Shown: positions 35,161-46,476 of the stretch, in pieces
Position numbering within the stretch: position 1 is the stretch's first letter
Layout: the number at the start of each line of letters is the position of its first letter
Source of the DNA: Neopestalotiopsis rosae
Lineage: Eukaryota > Ascomycota > Sordariomycetes > Amphisphaeriales > Sporocadaceae
Length of the DNA stretch: 64,000 bases
Assembly: GCA_023078685.1 (NCBI GenBank)
Contig: JALGAS010000006.1
Coordinates: 992,001-1,056,000, forward strand
Direction: 5' to 3'
Notes under the pieces: model-generated
Databases searched by the model: none
What the model was told of the DNA's origin: nothing
The model's input: only the letters and a program-made list of their open reading frames with translations
Made by a program: the position numbers and the translations under genes

Positions 35161-36114
35161 TCATGTCTGAATGATGAGACTTGCAACCTCTCCGAGTCCT
35201 GCCTCAGCACTAACAAGATCTTCTCCATCATGATGAGCATCACTGTCCATCACCATGCCCACGTGGTCGCTATCCAGGGTACTCGTGTCCGGCACAAAAG
35301 ACTGGTCGGGAAACGTTGTCGTGTTGTTCGTATAAGCGCTTGGATCAAACGGTTTGGGCGGTTTTTTCTCCCACTTTGCTTTTGGTGCCCATTCAAGTGC
35401 GGTGACGTGCGGATGTCTTCGAAGCCAGTGTCCAACCCATTGCTTGCCCAGCTTCTGGCCGGGATTGCTCTTTTCCAGGACCTTTGAGGCCAGCTCGTAG
35501 ATTTGATCCTTTGTTGGTGGAAATCCCAGCTCGCATTGAGCTTGTGCCCAGTCGACTAACAGGTTCTCCTGCTTGAGTGTGAGGCGGGCCAAGTCCGCCT
35601 TGAGCTCTCTTGGTGGTCGACCTCTTGTCCTCGAATTGAGATTGCTATAAGGGACGCCAAACTGTCTCGCGGCCTCTGAAGCGTGCGTCCCTGAAGCCAC
35701 GGCAGCCACGGCTTGTTCCATATCAGTTTCGGTCCATGTATAGCGAGTGGCTATCCGGTTCTTTCGCGTTGCCTGCAACGGTGGGAGATTGGGACAATTA
35801 TCGCCAAGCTTCTCTGCCAATGTGGTTTTTGGCACGTTGTAGGTCATTGAAGCTTTGCGCAGCGACATGCCCTCTTCCCTAACGGCTCTCATGGCGCGCT
35901 CAAAGTCCTCCTGTGAGTACGCCTTATACCGAATGCCGGCGCGGCGACTGCCCGCGAGTGGACGCGGTTCATAAGGAGGCAGTTCGGGGGGAACCTGCAA
36001 ATCCTGCAGACTCTGGTCTTGCAAACCCTCAGCAGCCAGGCTGGGGTCGAGGTTGTTGGTCAGACCATCATTCAGGCTGGGATCCAAATTTGGATCCATA
36101 TTGAGTAAACTCAT
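35161..36114 (-). CDS. Psq-type and CENP-B-type HTH DNA-binding protein
   Basis: Single exon, 317 aa. After an acidic, Asn/Asp/Leu-rich N-terminus come two helix-turn-helix units: YSQEDFERAMRAVREEGMSL..VPKTTLAEKL (Psq type, about residues 66-105) and a second one around WTETDMEQAVAAVASG..FGVPYSNL (about 125-165). A CENP-B/Tc5-type HTH follows, from LTLKQENLLVDWAQAQCELGF to GKQWVGHWLRRHP (about 178-236). These are the DNA-binding parts of pogo/Tigger-type transposases, but the DDE endonuclease domain is absent: a short acidic Ser/Asp-rich tail ends the protein. It may be a domesticated regulator or a truncated transposon remnant. The intact frame and lack of flanking inverted repeats favour a host gene. 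Confidence 0.82.
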   Translation of the reverse strand: MSLLNMDPNLDPSLNDGLTNNLDPSLAAEGLQDQSLQDLQVPPELPPYEPRPLAGSRRAGIRYKAYSQEDFERAMRAVREEGMSLRKASMTYNVPKTTLAEKLGDNCPNLPPLQATRKNRIATRYTWTETDMEQAVAAVASGTHASEAARQFGVPYSNLNSRTRGRPPRELKADLARLTLKQENLLVDWAQAQCELGFPPTKDQIYELASKVLEKSNPGQKLGKQWVGHWLRRHPHVTALEWAPKAKWEKKPPKPFDPSAYTNNTTTFPDQSFVPDTSTLDSDHVGMVMDSDAHHDGEDLVSAEAGLGEVASLIIQT

Positions 36115-36628
36115 GGCTGCTGACTGATGGTATATAGACTTTTCCGGGATGGTTCAAAAGATTCTGGACAGTATTCGGTCAAGCCAAAGTGGTCTGTCGG
36201 TGTCCTAAATCGCGCGTCGCGACGATGTCCACTGACCAGGCGACCAGAGCCAATGAGAAGCCACATTCAAGCTTCCGCCCCGCATTTACAGATAAGCTGT
36301 GCGATAATCGGCAGCAGTTTCCCTTGCACCTTGCATCGTCCAATTTGATTACTGCGGATTTTCCGTCAACTTATTTCAGTGTCCCGAATGACCTTGTTTG
36401 GACAGTTGCACTTAGCTCAATACGATGCAAGTCAAGTATACCCAATACACAATACAGCTATAACCTCATTTACTGGCGCAGAACAAAATGTTTATACAGC
36501 TATTACTGCGATAAAATGAGCCAAGGTAAATACAAATAGTGAATCGTGTTGGGTCCTGTACTCTCCTAGCGATCACCCCTGCCAACATTTGACTCACTAA
36601 TTCATACTATGACACTGAGATAACGGGA
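36115..36628. other. Intergenic region
   Basis: About 500 bp between two minus-strand genes: promoter side of the HTH gene, 3' side of the binding-protein gene. No gene seen. Confidence 0.4.
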
Positions 36629-37600
36629 TCATGCTGTAGAATTTGTTGATCTGGCTTCAGCAAGAACACTGGGATCAATCATGGTCGCCAGAACATCTCT
36701 GGAGATTGGACTTCGCCGATCAACTTTTGCCACCCACTGATCCTCTGGCACCAACACATCGAGCAGATTCGATGCCAGTCCTCCACTCCAGTCGTGCACC
36801 GGCCAGACGGCTTTCACCACTGCTTCATTCATGTTCATCGTCTTGGCGACGCGAGGAATGACGGTCGCAGATTGATTTGTGAATAGTTGAGCCGTCTGGT
36901 CGAGTGCACGCAGATAAGCCACGATGTCCTTGCGTGTGCTGGCATTCTCCAGCTTCTCGGCCGTGGTGTACAAATTATAGACTTCTTGGTAGACGGTCTT
37001 ATTCTGAAAGACGATTGCATCAGATCCGAGCGCCTCAATCGCAAGCTCAAGTGTTGGCTCCCACATCCCGACAGCGGCGACAGATCCATGAGCAAGCATA
37101 TATGGAAGAGTGCCAGATCCGCATGGCGCCGAATTGCAGTTGCCACCAGATACAACCGTATAGTCCGAATCCGCGAGACCGCCGGCGGTAGACAGATATC
37201 GCTGCACGAAGTATGCGGCCGAGGTGCTCGGGATGGTCCCGATCTTCTTGCCCTTGAGATCTGCCAATGATGTGATACCCGCCTTCTTGCTGGCCACAAG
37301 TCGGTATGCGACCTCTACCACGGTGTAGATGATTCGAAGGTTCTTGTGGTTTGCATACTGCCGCAGAGCCTGAGTTTCCGCATTGCCTGCCAGATCAATG
37401 TTGGAGCTGCCAAAGAGGTCGGCCACTCCCCCATTGACGACCTGCGCGTTACCCTTGTAGTAGTCTTGAGTCGCAACAAGCAAGGGATTATACTCAAGAA
37501 CATTAAATGAACCGGCAATCTTGAGCGCAGTGACTGCTGGTGCCATCAGGAACCATGCCAGTACGGTCACGGCACAAAAGTATCGGACAAGCCTTCCCAT
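36629..37600 (-). CDS. Secreted periplasmic-binding-protein-like protein (SsuA/THI5/NMT1 fold)
   Basis: Single exon, 323 aa, with a clear signal peptide (about residues 1-26, ending AVTA before LKIAGSF). The mature part reads as a class II solute-binding protein of the nitrate/sulfonate/taurine/thiamine-precursor type: LLVATQDYYKGNAQVV, a domain-1 loop with DLAGNAETQAL, and the ITSLADLKGKKIGTIPSTSAAYF motif that is highly typical of bacterial ABC-transporter SsuA/TauA/ThiY-like proteins. Fungi have no matching ABC importer, so the protein presumably binds a small ligand outside the cell or has another role. The intronless structure and bacterial-looking family make an old horizontal transfer plausible, but some fungi keep such genes broadly. 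Ligand unknown. Confidence 0.83.
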   Translation of the reverse strand: MGRLVRYFCAVTVLAWFLMAPAVTALKIAGSFNVLEYNPLLVATQDYYKGNAQVVNGGVADLFGSSNIDLAGNAETQALRQYANHKNLRIIYTVVEVAYRLVASKKAGITSLADLKGKKIGTIPSTSAAYFVQRYLSTAGGLADSDYTVVSGGNCNSAPCGSGTLPYMLAHGSVAAVGMWEPTLELAIEALGSDAIVFQNKTVYQEVYNLYTTAEKLENASTRKDIVAYLRALDQTAQLFTNQSATVIPRVAKTMNMNEAVVKAVWPVHDWSGGLASNLLDVLVPEDQWVAKVDRRSPISRDVLATMIDPSVLAEARSTNSTA

Positions 37601-38912
37601 GATTGATGATATGGCTAGGACAATGATACCATCGGCGAATAAGGAGTATTTTCACGAACAGGCGATTGCGAATACATATAGTCGATATCTTCCTGAAATG
37701 TCCAGTTTCGTCAATGGAGGTGGGGCAGTGAGTCCCTGTTGACAGCCATGGAGCAGGCAGAATACCGAGATTGGGTGTCACCGGTTATTATGAAGAGGGC
37801 AATATCACAACACCGGTAGTTGAAACGGCCGTGAAATATGTCCAGCTTCCTCTGAGAACTCTTCTCTGGGGAAACGGAATCTTTAGGTGCTGAAACATTC
37901 AAGTTGCTGAAAGGACTCCTCACGATATTGGATGGGCTTTTGCAAATGTACTGTTGCAATTACACTATTGATACATAGACCAAGTTGACGATCAGTGCAC
38001 CGAAAGCAAATAGAATCAGATGATGTTACAAACGTGTAATATACTCATTTCAATCAGGCTATCGTTGTATTCTAGAGGCTGCCCGTGTAGGCGGAACTGG
38101 GAGCAACCACACGCAGCCTTGTAGCCTGTGTTATCATATTAAGTCGAAAATCCATTGAGCACTTCTTAATCGACAATGTTCTTTTTCAAGTTCTTACATA
38201 CTCGTTCCGATGCCCTGGAAAAGGCCTTTCTAATGTTGAGTTTTTCACGTGGAGATAGACCGCATCCAGGCTCGGGGCCAGAAACCCGAGCACAACTGCC
38301 GAATATTGGTATAATACATCAGCACTGAATATTTAGCTATGCATAGATCGTGGAGTAACTCACCAATTGGAGACGCAGTTGTGTTGCACAACGGTGTCAA
38401 TGGAACGGAGGCGCAGCTTTGCCAGCTTTGCAGCTCACCCAATCGGTAAACTTTTATCAATATAAGCATTCGCGTGTTCATGCCAAACGGTAGGCTGTGA
38501 TGGCGATCTTCCAGGATCTATGCATCGGAATGCCCTCTTTTGTTCTTTGGCCCGTCTTAACCAACCCCATCATTTCCTTTCCAATTCTAGCCCCCATGTC
38601 CGTACTACACACGGAGCCTCACAAAACGTCGAGCATTGAACGTCGTTACCTCAGATTTTTCTGATTTCTTGGCTTCCTTGATAATGCTTCACTTGAAAAC
38701 CGTTTTTTCTACCATCCTCACAAGCTGTATTCCAAAACTCAAGACCTTTCATGGCTCTCCTGGTGACAAGAACGAATACTTACACTCCTCCTTCGGACAT
38801 AGGAACAACATGGGCGGTTTCATTAACGACGATTGTCTCGACAGCCTCCGAGATGTTGGTATACTATACAAGAACGATAATTGATGAGGGAAAAACATAC
38901 ACACAACTCGTT
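37601..38912. other. Intergenic region
   Basis: About 1.3 kb with no supportable gene; short frames only. The left end is the promoter side of the binding-protein gene. Confidence 0.4.
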
Positions 38913-39901
38913 ATGGATCCTCCTCAGATTGACGTTTCTTGGCCGCCCCTAACCACTCAATTCATCCCGCCAGACTCATGTACCAATCGCTACTATACTG
39001 TCCTCGCAAGTCCCAAAACACCAATAATATCGAGTTGACCCCTTGAGCCTGAGTTCAGCAAGTGCCAAGCGAACGGTGCCAATTATACATTCAGCCCGGG
39101 CATGTGTCCTGAAAATTTACAAACAGCTACTGGGTCGTTCAATGGCAGCTTATTCACTGAAATATGTTGCCAAAGGTAAGCACAACGTTTGTTATTTAGA
39201 CAATAACAGAACGCTGATGTGGATGAACTAGTGGCTTTTCATGGGATCCGCGAGGCTGCTCGTCGCTCGTAACAGGAACAACTCAAGTCAGGATCATTGA
39301 TGGCACCGAACCCAGCAATGCTTATACCGCAGTATCGAACGTTGTTGCCGTACACAATGCAGTCACCATCTTCTGGAGATCCGAAGATCTCAACTTGTTT
39401 CCAGCTGATGTATCGTCGGCCCGTTCCGTCATGCTATCCTCTTCCGCTGCACTGGATACGAGTCGAAACTCCACAAGCTCTGGCACAACAAAATCTAGTG
39501 CAGATCTGAGCTTGAGCCTGCCAGCTCGGATAGGGGTTGGCGTTGGTGTCACGTTAGGCGCCCTTCTCATCACCATAGCTATTTCAGCGTGGCTTTGCAG
39601 AGTAAGACGGCGAAGACGGCATCTCCCAGCACCAGCCCGCAACGGCGCAAAGGAACTAGATGGAGCACAACCAATTTGGAAACGACTCTTTGGTCGCCAA
39701 TGGGGAGCGGAGCTTCCACAAGACGAAAAGCCAGCCGAATTGGAAACGGCGTGTCATCCAGCGGAGCTGACGGGGCTGCAAATCCCAGCCGAGCTGCCAG
39801 GATCTTACTACTACTTGCAGCCTGCGAATGGTGCTGGTGACCAGAAATTTAATAACAAGGGAGCTAGCAAGAAGACGAGTCCTGGTGATAGAGCCCTATG
39901 A
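38913..39901 (+). CDS. Single-pass membrane protein with Cys- and Ser-rich ectodomain, interrupted by an in-frame stop
   Basis: From ATG 38913 (MDPPQIDVSWPPLTTQF) the frame continues across a 56-nt intron (39176-39231, GTAAGC..CTAG) to a stop at 39901, 310 codons in all. The extracellular part has a PLTTxF/PPDSCTNRYY start, an EICCQSGFSWDPRGCSSLVTG block and a Ser/Thr-rich stalk. One TM helix (about residues 188-209, ARIGVGVGVTLGALL) follows, then RRRRR and a cytosolic tail with the repeated ELPxEL-type motifs seen in this fungal family. Codon 42 (39036-39038) is TGA, with matching-frame protein on both sides, so the gene is either broken or misread. A frame change with two compensating indels is a less simple alternative. 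Proteins of this layout are of unknown function, possibly surface sensors. Confidence 0.6.
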
Positions 39902-40395
39902 GAGGCTTCAAGCAGGATACTTCTTGAATTATATCAAGTCCGATGGCAACGTGGTATAAACAAGACTCGATCACAAATAGGCAATCACACTGTAGAAAGC
40001 AAGAGCAGGAGTTCCCTGCCCCAGCTTGGGATGTCGGGTAAGGCGCCTCTGGGCTAGCGAGCCCGTGCATATGGTGTGGTGATGTAGAAACTCAAACGCT
40101 GTAGTTGATTTGCCGCAACGGCACTCTAATTTGCCCGCGGTCTTGTTCTGATATACACTGATAGTTGTACAATGCCCCAGGTTTTCGTCTAACCAGAACC
40201 AGAACCAGGAAAATCATATAAACGTCCGAGCCATAAACGCCAGGCCATGCCAATTGCCAAGTCGAGTGAAGATTGTTTTGTAGAAGAAGTTGGTGTTGCA
40301 GCTCGCATTGCTGCTTTTGTTGGTTGTGATCGTAATCAAATCATCGAGGTCGATACGCACGCGGTTTATAATGTTGAAGTTGGAATTTTGGTTGA
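39902..40395. other. Convergent 3' intergenic region
   Basis: Convergent 3' flanks of the membrane protein and the Pam16 gene. No gene seen. Confidence 0.4.
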
Positions 40396-40911
40396 TCACC
40401 GGTCCTTGTACACCTTGGGCTTCCATCCCTCCTGGACCTCGGCTTCTTGTGCAGCCTTTTCCATGGCCGGCTTGATTTCGGCCTCGTATCGTTCCCTTGC
40501 TCTCAGCACTTTGCTCTGCAGGTAGAAACTGCCGCCCTTTTCCGGGTTGTTTGCGTCGAAGAGCTTCTTGAATCGTTCCATGACCTCGTCCAAGTTGGCC
40601 TTGCCACCCTGCGGCGGCTTGACGTTGAGAATCTTGCAGGCCTCATCCAGAGTCATGCCACTGCTCAGACTGGCGCGAGCAGCGGCGGCATTCGGGTCGA
40701 GCTTCGCTTGCGCACGTTGGTACTGGGAGGATGCTTGTGCTTGCTTGTAGGCCTCGGCAAACGCACGACCGATGGTACGTCCGCCGATGACGACAACTTG
40801 TGTGATGAGACGGTAAGCCTGCACAAGGTGTCAGTATTGGATGCTGTGCTGGATGGCGAATTCTCGCAGGGGCGAGAGGCCGGAAATCTGTAGGCGAGGA
40901 AAACGTACCAT
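40396..40911 (-). CDS. PAM16: Mitochondrial import motor subunit Pam16/Tim16
   Basis: Exon 1 contributes only the start codon (40911-40909). A 90-nt intron (GTACGT..GTGCAG) precedes exon 2 (40818-40396), giving 141 aa starting MAYRLITQVVVIGGRTIGRAFAEAYKQ, the invariant start of Pam16. The J-like domain follows from about residue 55 (MTLDEACKILNVKP, then MERFKKLFDANNPEKGGSFYLQSKV) and lacks the HPD motif, as expected. Pam16 pairs with Pam14/Pam18 to regulate mtHsp70 at the TIM23 channel on the matrix side of the inner membrane. Essential housekeeping gene. It is divergent from the Yip1 gene. Confidence 0.96.
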
Positions 40912-41696
40912 TGCGCCGATGAATCCCAAAGAACTGACAATAAAGTAGTCCAGACAGATATGAAGAATGCACAGATTGTCTGTTGCAATAAAGTGCAGCA
41001 CTCACGATGCGATCGTAGATTTGCACTGGGGTTGGGGGAAAATTGAAAGTTAGATCAAATGGACCCTCGGAATCGCCTCTTTCGCATACAACCGGCGGGC
41101 ATGCGGACAAGCGCGATCGCTCGATGGAAGGTCACAGAGGCGCTGGGCAGGGACGGGAATTTTTGGTCGGCTGGAAAATCTTGCGCGCCGATGATGTAGC
41201 GTCAAGCTTAAAGTCGGGTCAGTGGGCGCGGGCTCCAGCTGCCTTGGCTGCCACTCAACCACTGAGCGTTACATACTCGTTAGGTAAGCAGAGTGCACGG
41301 ACTGAACTGGACTTTCCAGTGGACAGCAAGCACTGAGCAGGCAAGCAACCACCATCCTTGCCAAAAGTGGTGAGCTGGCTCTAGGTTGCTGCTTTCCAGT
41401 GTGTCCAGAGCTGCGGGCCATTCAAACGTCCAATTGACACCCAGCTGCCTTTAATTCTACCATCAGCTTGTTCCATTTTCCATTCTTACAAACGACACGC
41501 TGCTGTTGCAACGCAGCACCCCTTGGTTGCGCAAGTTCTCAACAATATTTCTCGGACTGGTCAATACTAGCACTGTCCAAAGTTCATCCCACTCATTCCA
41601 CCATTCTACGCCATCGGCGCAACATTCCCTTGATTCTGGACTCTCTTTTGACATTCCCCTGTTACATCACTCGATAGAGCTATCTGCCACAGCACA
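40912..41696. promoter_or_regulatory. Divergent promoter region of Pam16 and Yip1
   Basis: 785 bp between two housekeeping starts. No clear TATA box. Pyrimidine-rich sequence precedes the Yip1 start (41440-41690). Confidence 0.5.
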
Positions 41697-42700
41697 ATGT
41701 CGCAGTACTACGGAGGTCCTCCTCAAAACCAATATGGCGGCGGCGCTGCTGCCCAAAATCTTCAGTTCTACCCATCCTCGTATTCGCCCGGTATTCAGAG
41801 TCATGGAACACCATCACAGTCTGGCTATGGTTACGGAGGTGGAAGCACAAGCTATGGAGGGTTTGGCGGCGCATCAGCACCCGGAGTCAGTGGACGTATG
41901 GGGGAGCAGGGAGGACTGAGGACCGGCTGGATTGCTGCTTTCTCGACAGAGGGTTACGAGAATGAGCCGCCGTTGCTAGAAGAGCTCGGCATCAACTTTG
42001 ATCACATCCAACGAAAGGTAAGTGCCCTATGCCTGATGACGACCTTGGGCATCCAATGATATTTCTGAGGGCAAATACTAATTCGTGAACTTTCTAGACT
42101 TTCGCCGTTCTCAACCCCTTCGCCCGTATCGATCAACACCTCATGGACGATTCCGACCTCGGAGGCCCGATCCTGTTCTTCATCATGTTTGGCTTCTTCC
42201 TTCTCTTCAGCGGCAAGGTCCACTTCGGATACATCTACGGTCTAGCCTTGATGGGCTGCATCTTGTTACACTACATCCTGTCGCTTATGACCCCCGATGG
42301 TCCTTCATCGCCCTCGCCATCGCACGCAGCTCCTCAATACACAGGTGGTGGATACCCTGGCGACCCAGCCGCTGCTGATGGAAAGGGAAACCTGAGTAGC
42401 ACTCTGACACTCGCTAGAAGTGCTAGTGTACTGGGCTACTGTCTCCTACCTCTGGTCCTCACAAGTTTGGTGGGAATTGTCTTCCCTATGGACACTGTCA
42501 TTGGCTATATTCTTACGAGTGCTGCAATCGTGTGGTGCACAACGAGCGCAAGTGGAATCTTTTGCGCCGTCGGTCGTATGCGTGGAATGCGGGGCCTTGT
42601 CGCATATCCGCTGGCTCTCTTCTACGTTGGCTTTGGTATAATGAGTATTTTCAGCAGCAGAGGTTCGGGTCGTCTTGGCAAGGCCGCCGGTGTACCATAA
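41697..42700 (+). CDS. YIP1: Yip1-family Golgi/ER membrane protein
   Basis: Exons 41697-42017 and 42098-42700, 307 aa; the 80-nt intron (GTAAGT..TTTCTAG) is phase 0. The Gly/Tyr/Gln-rich cytosolic N-terminus ends in [25 protein letters not shown], the signature of Yip1/YIPF5. Then DLGGPILFFIMFGFFLLFSGKVHFGYIYG begins the Yip1 domain with five TM helices. Yip1 recruits Rab/Ypt GTPases in ER-to-Golgi vesicle transport, together with Yif1. The C-terminus is short, as usual. The assignment as Yip1 rather than Yip4/5 rests on the ELGINFDHI motif. Confidence 0.94.
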
Positions 42701-43887
42701 ATATTGGAATGGAAAAGTAAAAATGAGGTCAAGGACTGACTGGATAAGGGGGCGTCTTCAGGGGCGTTGAGCGTCGGTGCATCTACAATGGCGTCTGAAT
42801 TGTGGTCTAGAATAAATATTGGGAAGATTCAAGTAAAAGTTCAGAAACTGGATTTTGAAGGTTTTGCTGTTTGTCTCCAGTTTAATCTTATCATTGATGT
42901 ACAACAGACTGCTTGATCAATTACCTTGAGGTCGTAGTAATGTGAGTCGGGTGAAGTACGACTGATACCACACAACAGAGCTCGGGCATGCTTATAACAT
43001 GGCTAGGTTGGCAACGGATCAGATCAGCAAATGTGTTCCAGGCATCACGGGCCAACCGATTCCCAAGAATTCTGCGGCGAGGCTCAAGCCAGAGTGTCGA
43101 AGATTGGGAAGATGGCTCGGCGAAGGATGGTAGTGTACATAGTCGTAGAGAACGTCAAAACGATATCTATGCACTTTTATGACCTGAATGATGCTGACAT
43201 GGCTGAACATATGGCCATTAGGTATGTCGAGAAAGCTGAAGGAGAAATATTGACGTTCGTATTGATACTTTCCGGCCGAATCCTCATTCCCATGAATCTA
43301 AAGCAATCCACGATTCCGATTGATGGCCAAATATGTTGGGCAACATCCAAAGTCTTGGTAACGGAATATGAATGACTTACACCCGACAAAGAGGCGCTGC
43401 ACCCCGGATTCCGACATCACGTAAATGAATCATGCCGCATACACATGAGCCAATCGGTAGATGTGACGAACCTCGCAGCTCTCGAATGACCCCGATCAGG
43501 AAATGCCCAGAAGTGGCGGTCCAATCAGCGGGCTCATGGAAGAAGTCGAGGCGGTCGTGCAATATCTGGCGTACTCAAATCCATGCATAGGCTATTTACA
43601 GCCGTCCGCAGAAGCCCCGATTGTTTCCCAGGAATTGCTTCAGATAACGGATCTCGTGATGCACAGCCCGTGGCTTGACAATTTCAAGGACGGACAGGAG
43701 ATGGCATTGATAGAGTAGTTCTGCCGAAGCTAGAGGTAGAAAGAAGGCTACTATACGCGAGACCGTCATCAGCTCCCCATGAAAGGGAACAATGGATATA
43801 TATCTTGAGTGTCGCGCTCAACGATTGAATATATTGCTTCATCACGCATGAGCATCCCTGACAGATCACCTGCAACTCATAACCACA
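42701..43887. other. Intergenic region
   Basis: About 1.2 kb upstream of the AA9 gene. A 114-codon frame at 43031-43375 has no recognised domain and is not called. A TATATATC run near 43796 is 90 bp before the AA9 start and may be its TATA element. Confidence 0.4.
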
Positions 43888-44691
43888 ATGAAGTTCTCGC
43901 TGGCAACAACTCTGGCTCTTGGCCTGGCGGCTGAGGCCCACACCATCTTCCAGGTAAGTAGATACCGAACTATGTCATTTGTATGATCGCCCCGCTGATC
44001 TAACAATGAACAGAAAGTCTCGGTCAATGGAGCCGACCAGGGCTCTCTCGTTGGCCTGCGTGCGCCAAACAACAACAACCCCGTCTACGACGTGACGTCC
44101 AACGACATCGTCTGCCAGCAAGCCGGGACCACATCCTCAACAATCATCAGCGCCAACCCGGGCGACAAGATCGGCGCCTGGTTCCAGCACGTCATCGGCG
44201 GCGCGCAGTTCTCCGGCGACTCGGACAACCCCATTGCCAAGTCGCACAAGGGCCCCGTGACGGCGTGGCTCGCCAAGGTCGACAACGCGGCGACGGCATC
44301 CAAGACGGGCCAAAAGTGGTTCAAGATCTGGGAGGACACCTTTGACACGTCGTCCAAGCTGTGGGGGGTCGACCACCTCATCACCAACAACGGCTGGGCC
44401 TACTTCAACCTGCCCACCTGCGTCGCGGCCGGCGACTACCTGCTCCGCGTCGAGATCCTGGCGCTGCACTCGGCCAAGACGAGCAAGGCCGCCCAGTTCT
44501 ACATGAGCTGCGCGCAGCTCAAGATTGGCGGCAGCGGCAGCACCACCCCGAGCTCTACCGTCTCGTTCCCCGGCGCCTACAAGCAGGACGACCCGAGCAT
44601 CCTCATCAACATTTACGGATCCACTGGTCAGCCCGACAATGGCGGCAAGGCCTACTCGGCCCCGGGCAACGTTCCGGTCATGAAGTGCTGA
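43888..44691 (+). CDS. AA9 lytic polysaccharide monooxygenase
   Basis: Exons 43888-43953 and 44014-44691 (60-nt intron, GTAAGT..AACAG), 247 aa. The signal peptide MKFSLATTLALGLAAEA is followed directly by His18 (HTIFQ), which becomes the N-terminal His of the copper histidine brace. The second copper His is His100 in the AKSHKGPV motif, and the axial Tyr is Tyr185 in QFYMSCAQL; second-sphere His174 and Gln183 are also present. Cysteines match the AA9 disulfide pattern. A catalytic domain only: no CBM1 module follows. The enzyme oxidatively cleaves cellulose or hemicellulose outside the cell with a reductant and oxygen/peroxide. Variation from the usual motif: AWLAKV instead of AYLAKV. Regiospecificity cannot be inferred. 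Confidence 0.95.
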
Positions 44692-46476
44692 GCGGACACG
44701 TCCGTGACCGAGTGGGTGGATCAGGTGGTGGTGATGGGCTGCTGGCATTGCTCAAACAGCAGTGTTCTCTCGAAGTGTAATTGACATGTCTCATATCGAG
44801 ATAATTAATAAATCCTAGAATTTGGGTCAATGCTTCCGCCACTCCATATAGGAGCACATCATGTTATCGTGAGCATGATTGATTGTGAATGGCGAAGTAA
44901 TATGATCAGGCATTCTGCGTGACCTACACCTGATGGCCGCTTTGGAAGTGCATTTAAACAGGAACAAACTTGTACTCCTGACGTATTCGACGAGATACTT
45001 GTGGCCCGATCTCACACATTGTGGTGTCTTACCAGCTTCGTGATCAGGAGATTTGTGATGTCTAACACAGCCAGATTCAGTCTCAATACGATTCTTGTCG
45101 AGTAGCACGCAACATAGCATCTACATATGCAGGTACGAGGCGCATTGTCGATAGTGTGTGACGACGCTTTACCTCTTTGTAGCGTGCTCGCTTGCACACA
45201 TGTTCAGGTCAAGCCAAGTTAAAAAGGGTGCTGATACGCTGATACGCTAGGACCTGATGCGGTTTATGAGATCCTTGGTGATTCATCACCTTAAGCGCAG
45301 TTGGTCAGAAGACAGTGGCGCACTCAGGGATCGCTGCAGTAGTTTGCGTGCCAAGTTGTAATCCATGTGGTCAATCGATGGAGCTGAGAAACGCTCCCCT
45401 GGCATGATTTGTTGGTGTGTATTCAGACGAAACATGGACAAACTTATTGAAAGTTCTGTGAACATCATTTAGAAAGTAGATATCTAGTACATGGTCTCAA
45501 CTTCAAAATCTAGGATGTAGGACGATGAAGTATTACTTGGCAGTAGCCAATTGACAGCAACGGGTTGAGGTAACCAACTCCTTAGGCTGTTAGGCTACCT
45601 GGTTCTGGTGAATTGTTGCAGATAGCTAAAGAGCCTGGAGCTTGGGCCCTGACTCCAGGAGCTTCAACTGTCTTTAGTGGGGCTGTTTGGGCTTTGGCAC
45701 CGCGGCAAGCTCCATTCACCCCAGCTATCTCTCCCATCGTCGATCATACCCAGCCGTTTCAAACCCGACTCAACTTCGTCCCGTTTTGCTGCAATGATCC
45801 GGACAAAACACAGGCGGGACAGCCTAGCCCTACTATGTACACTGGGACGGAGGACGATTGTGCCTGTGCTGCATGAGATATGACCCCTCGTCCAATCGCA
45901 GGGCCACAATCCTCGGCATGACGGCACATGTACGGTCAGACAAGCCTCCAGGGCTGCCTCTGGAGTCTGCACAAGCAAACAATTGTAGTAGGTAAATGTG
46001 TGGTAGGTGTGTCCCTCTCTTACTCTTTCAGTGTGGCGTTGAATGAGACTGCCTCGGGATGAAGCAAGCGACTACCGACCCTATTTGACACCTTTCCCAC
46101 ATCAATTGTTGAGACCTCTTGCCATTTGCAAGCTCGAATCTTCTACTTTCACTATCCTAATCCATTTCCTGCTACTCCCCTGCGCGCCAATCGCTGGTCT
46201 CGAGCACTTCTAGTGAGTGCTTCTTTTGGCCGATACCTTAGTCAGCTCTCGTCCGGCATCACGCGACTCTGTATACTCCATAAGCACAGGGCAGTGCTAC
46301 CAATATTTCCTAATCTGGACATTGACTGAATGAGTTCATAACGACGACACGACTATCCGCCTTGGCCCATAAACATCCAAGCTTGGAACATATTATATAA
46401 CACACCATCGTTTGTCTGCGTGCCCGGCGCCGCTTCACCAAATATTCCTACCGACTAAACGAGAACTACGACAACC
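44692..46476. other. Intergenic region before the type III PKS
   Basis: About 1.8 kb without a supportable gene. A TATATAA at 46394-46400 sits 77 bp before the PKS ATG and is a good TATA candidate. A small duplicated GCTGATAC occurs near 45231. Nothing else recognised. Confidence 0.45.

Noticed and set aside
43031..43375. 114-codon plus-strand frame upstream of the AA9 gene
   Set aside because: No domain; overlapping frame on the minus strand is as long.
44137..44748. 203-codon minus-strand frame over the AA9 gene
   Set aside because: Antisense shadow; the plus strand has the histidine brace and signal peptide.
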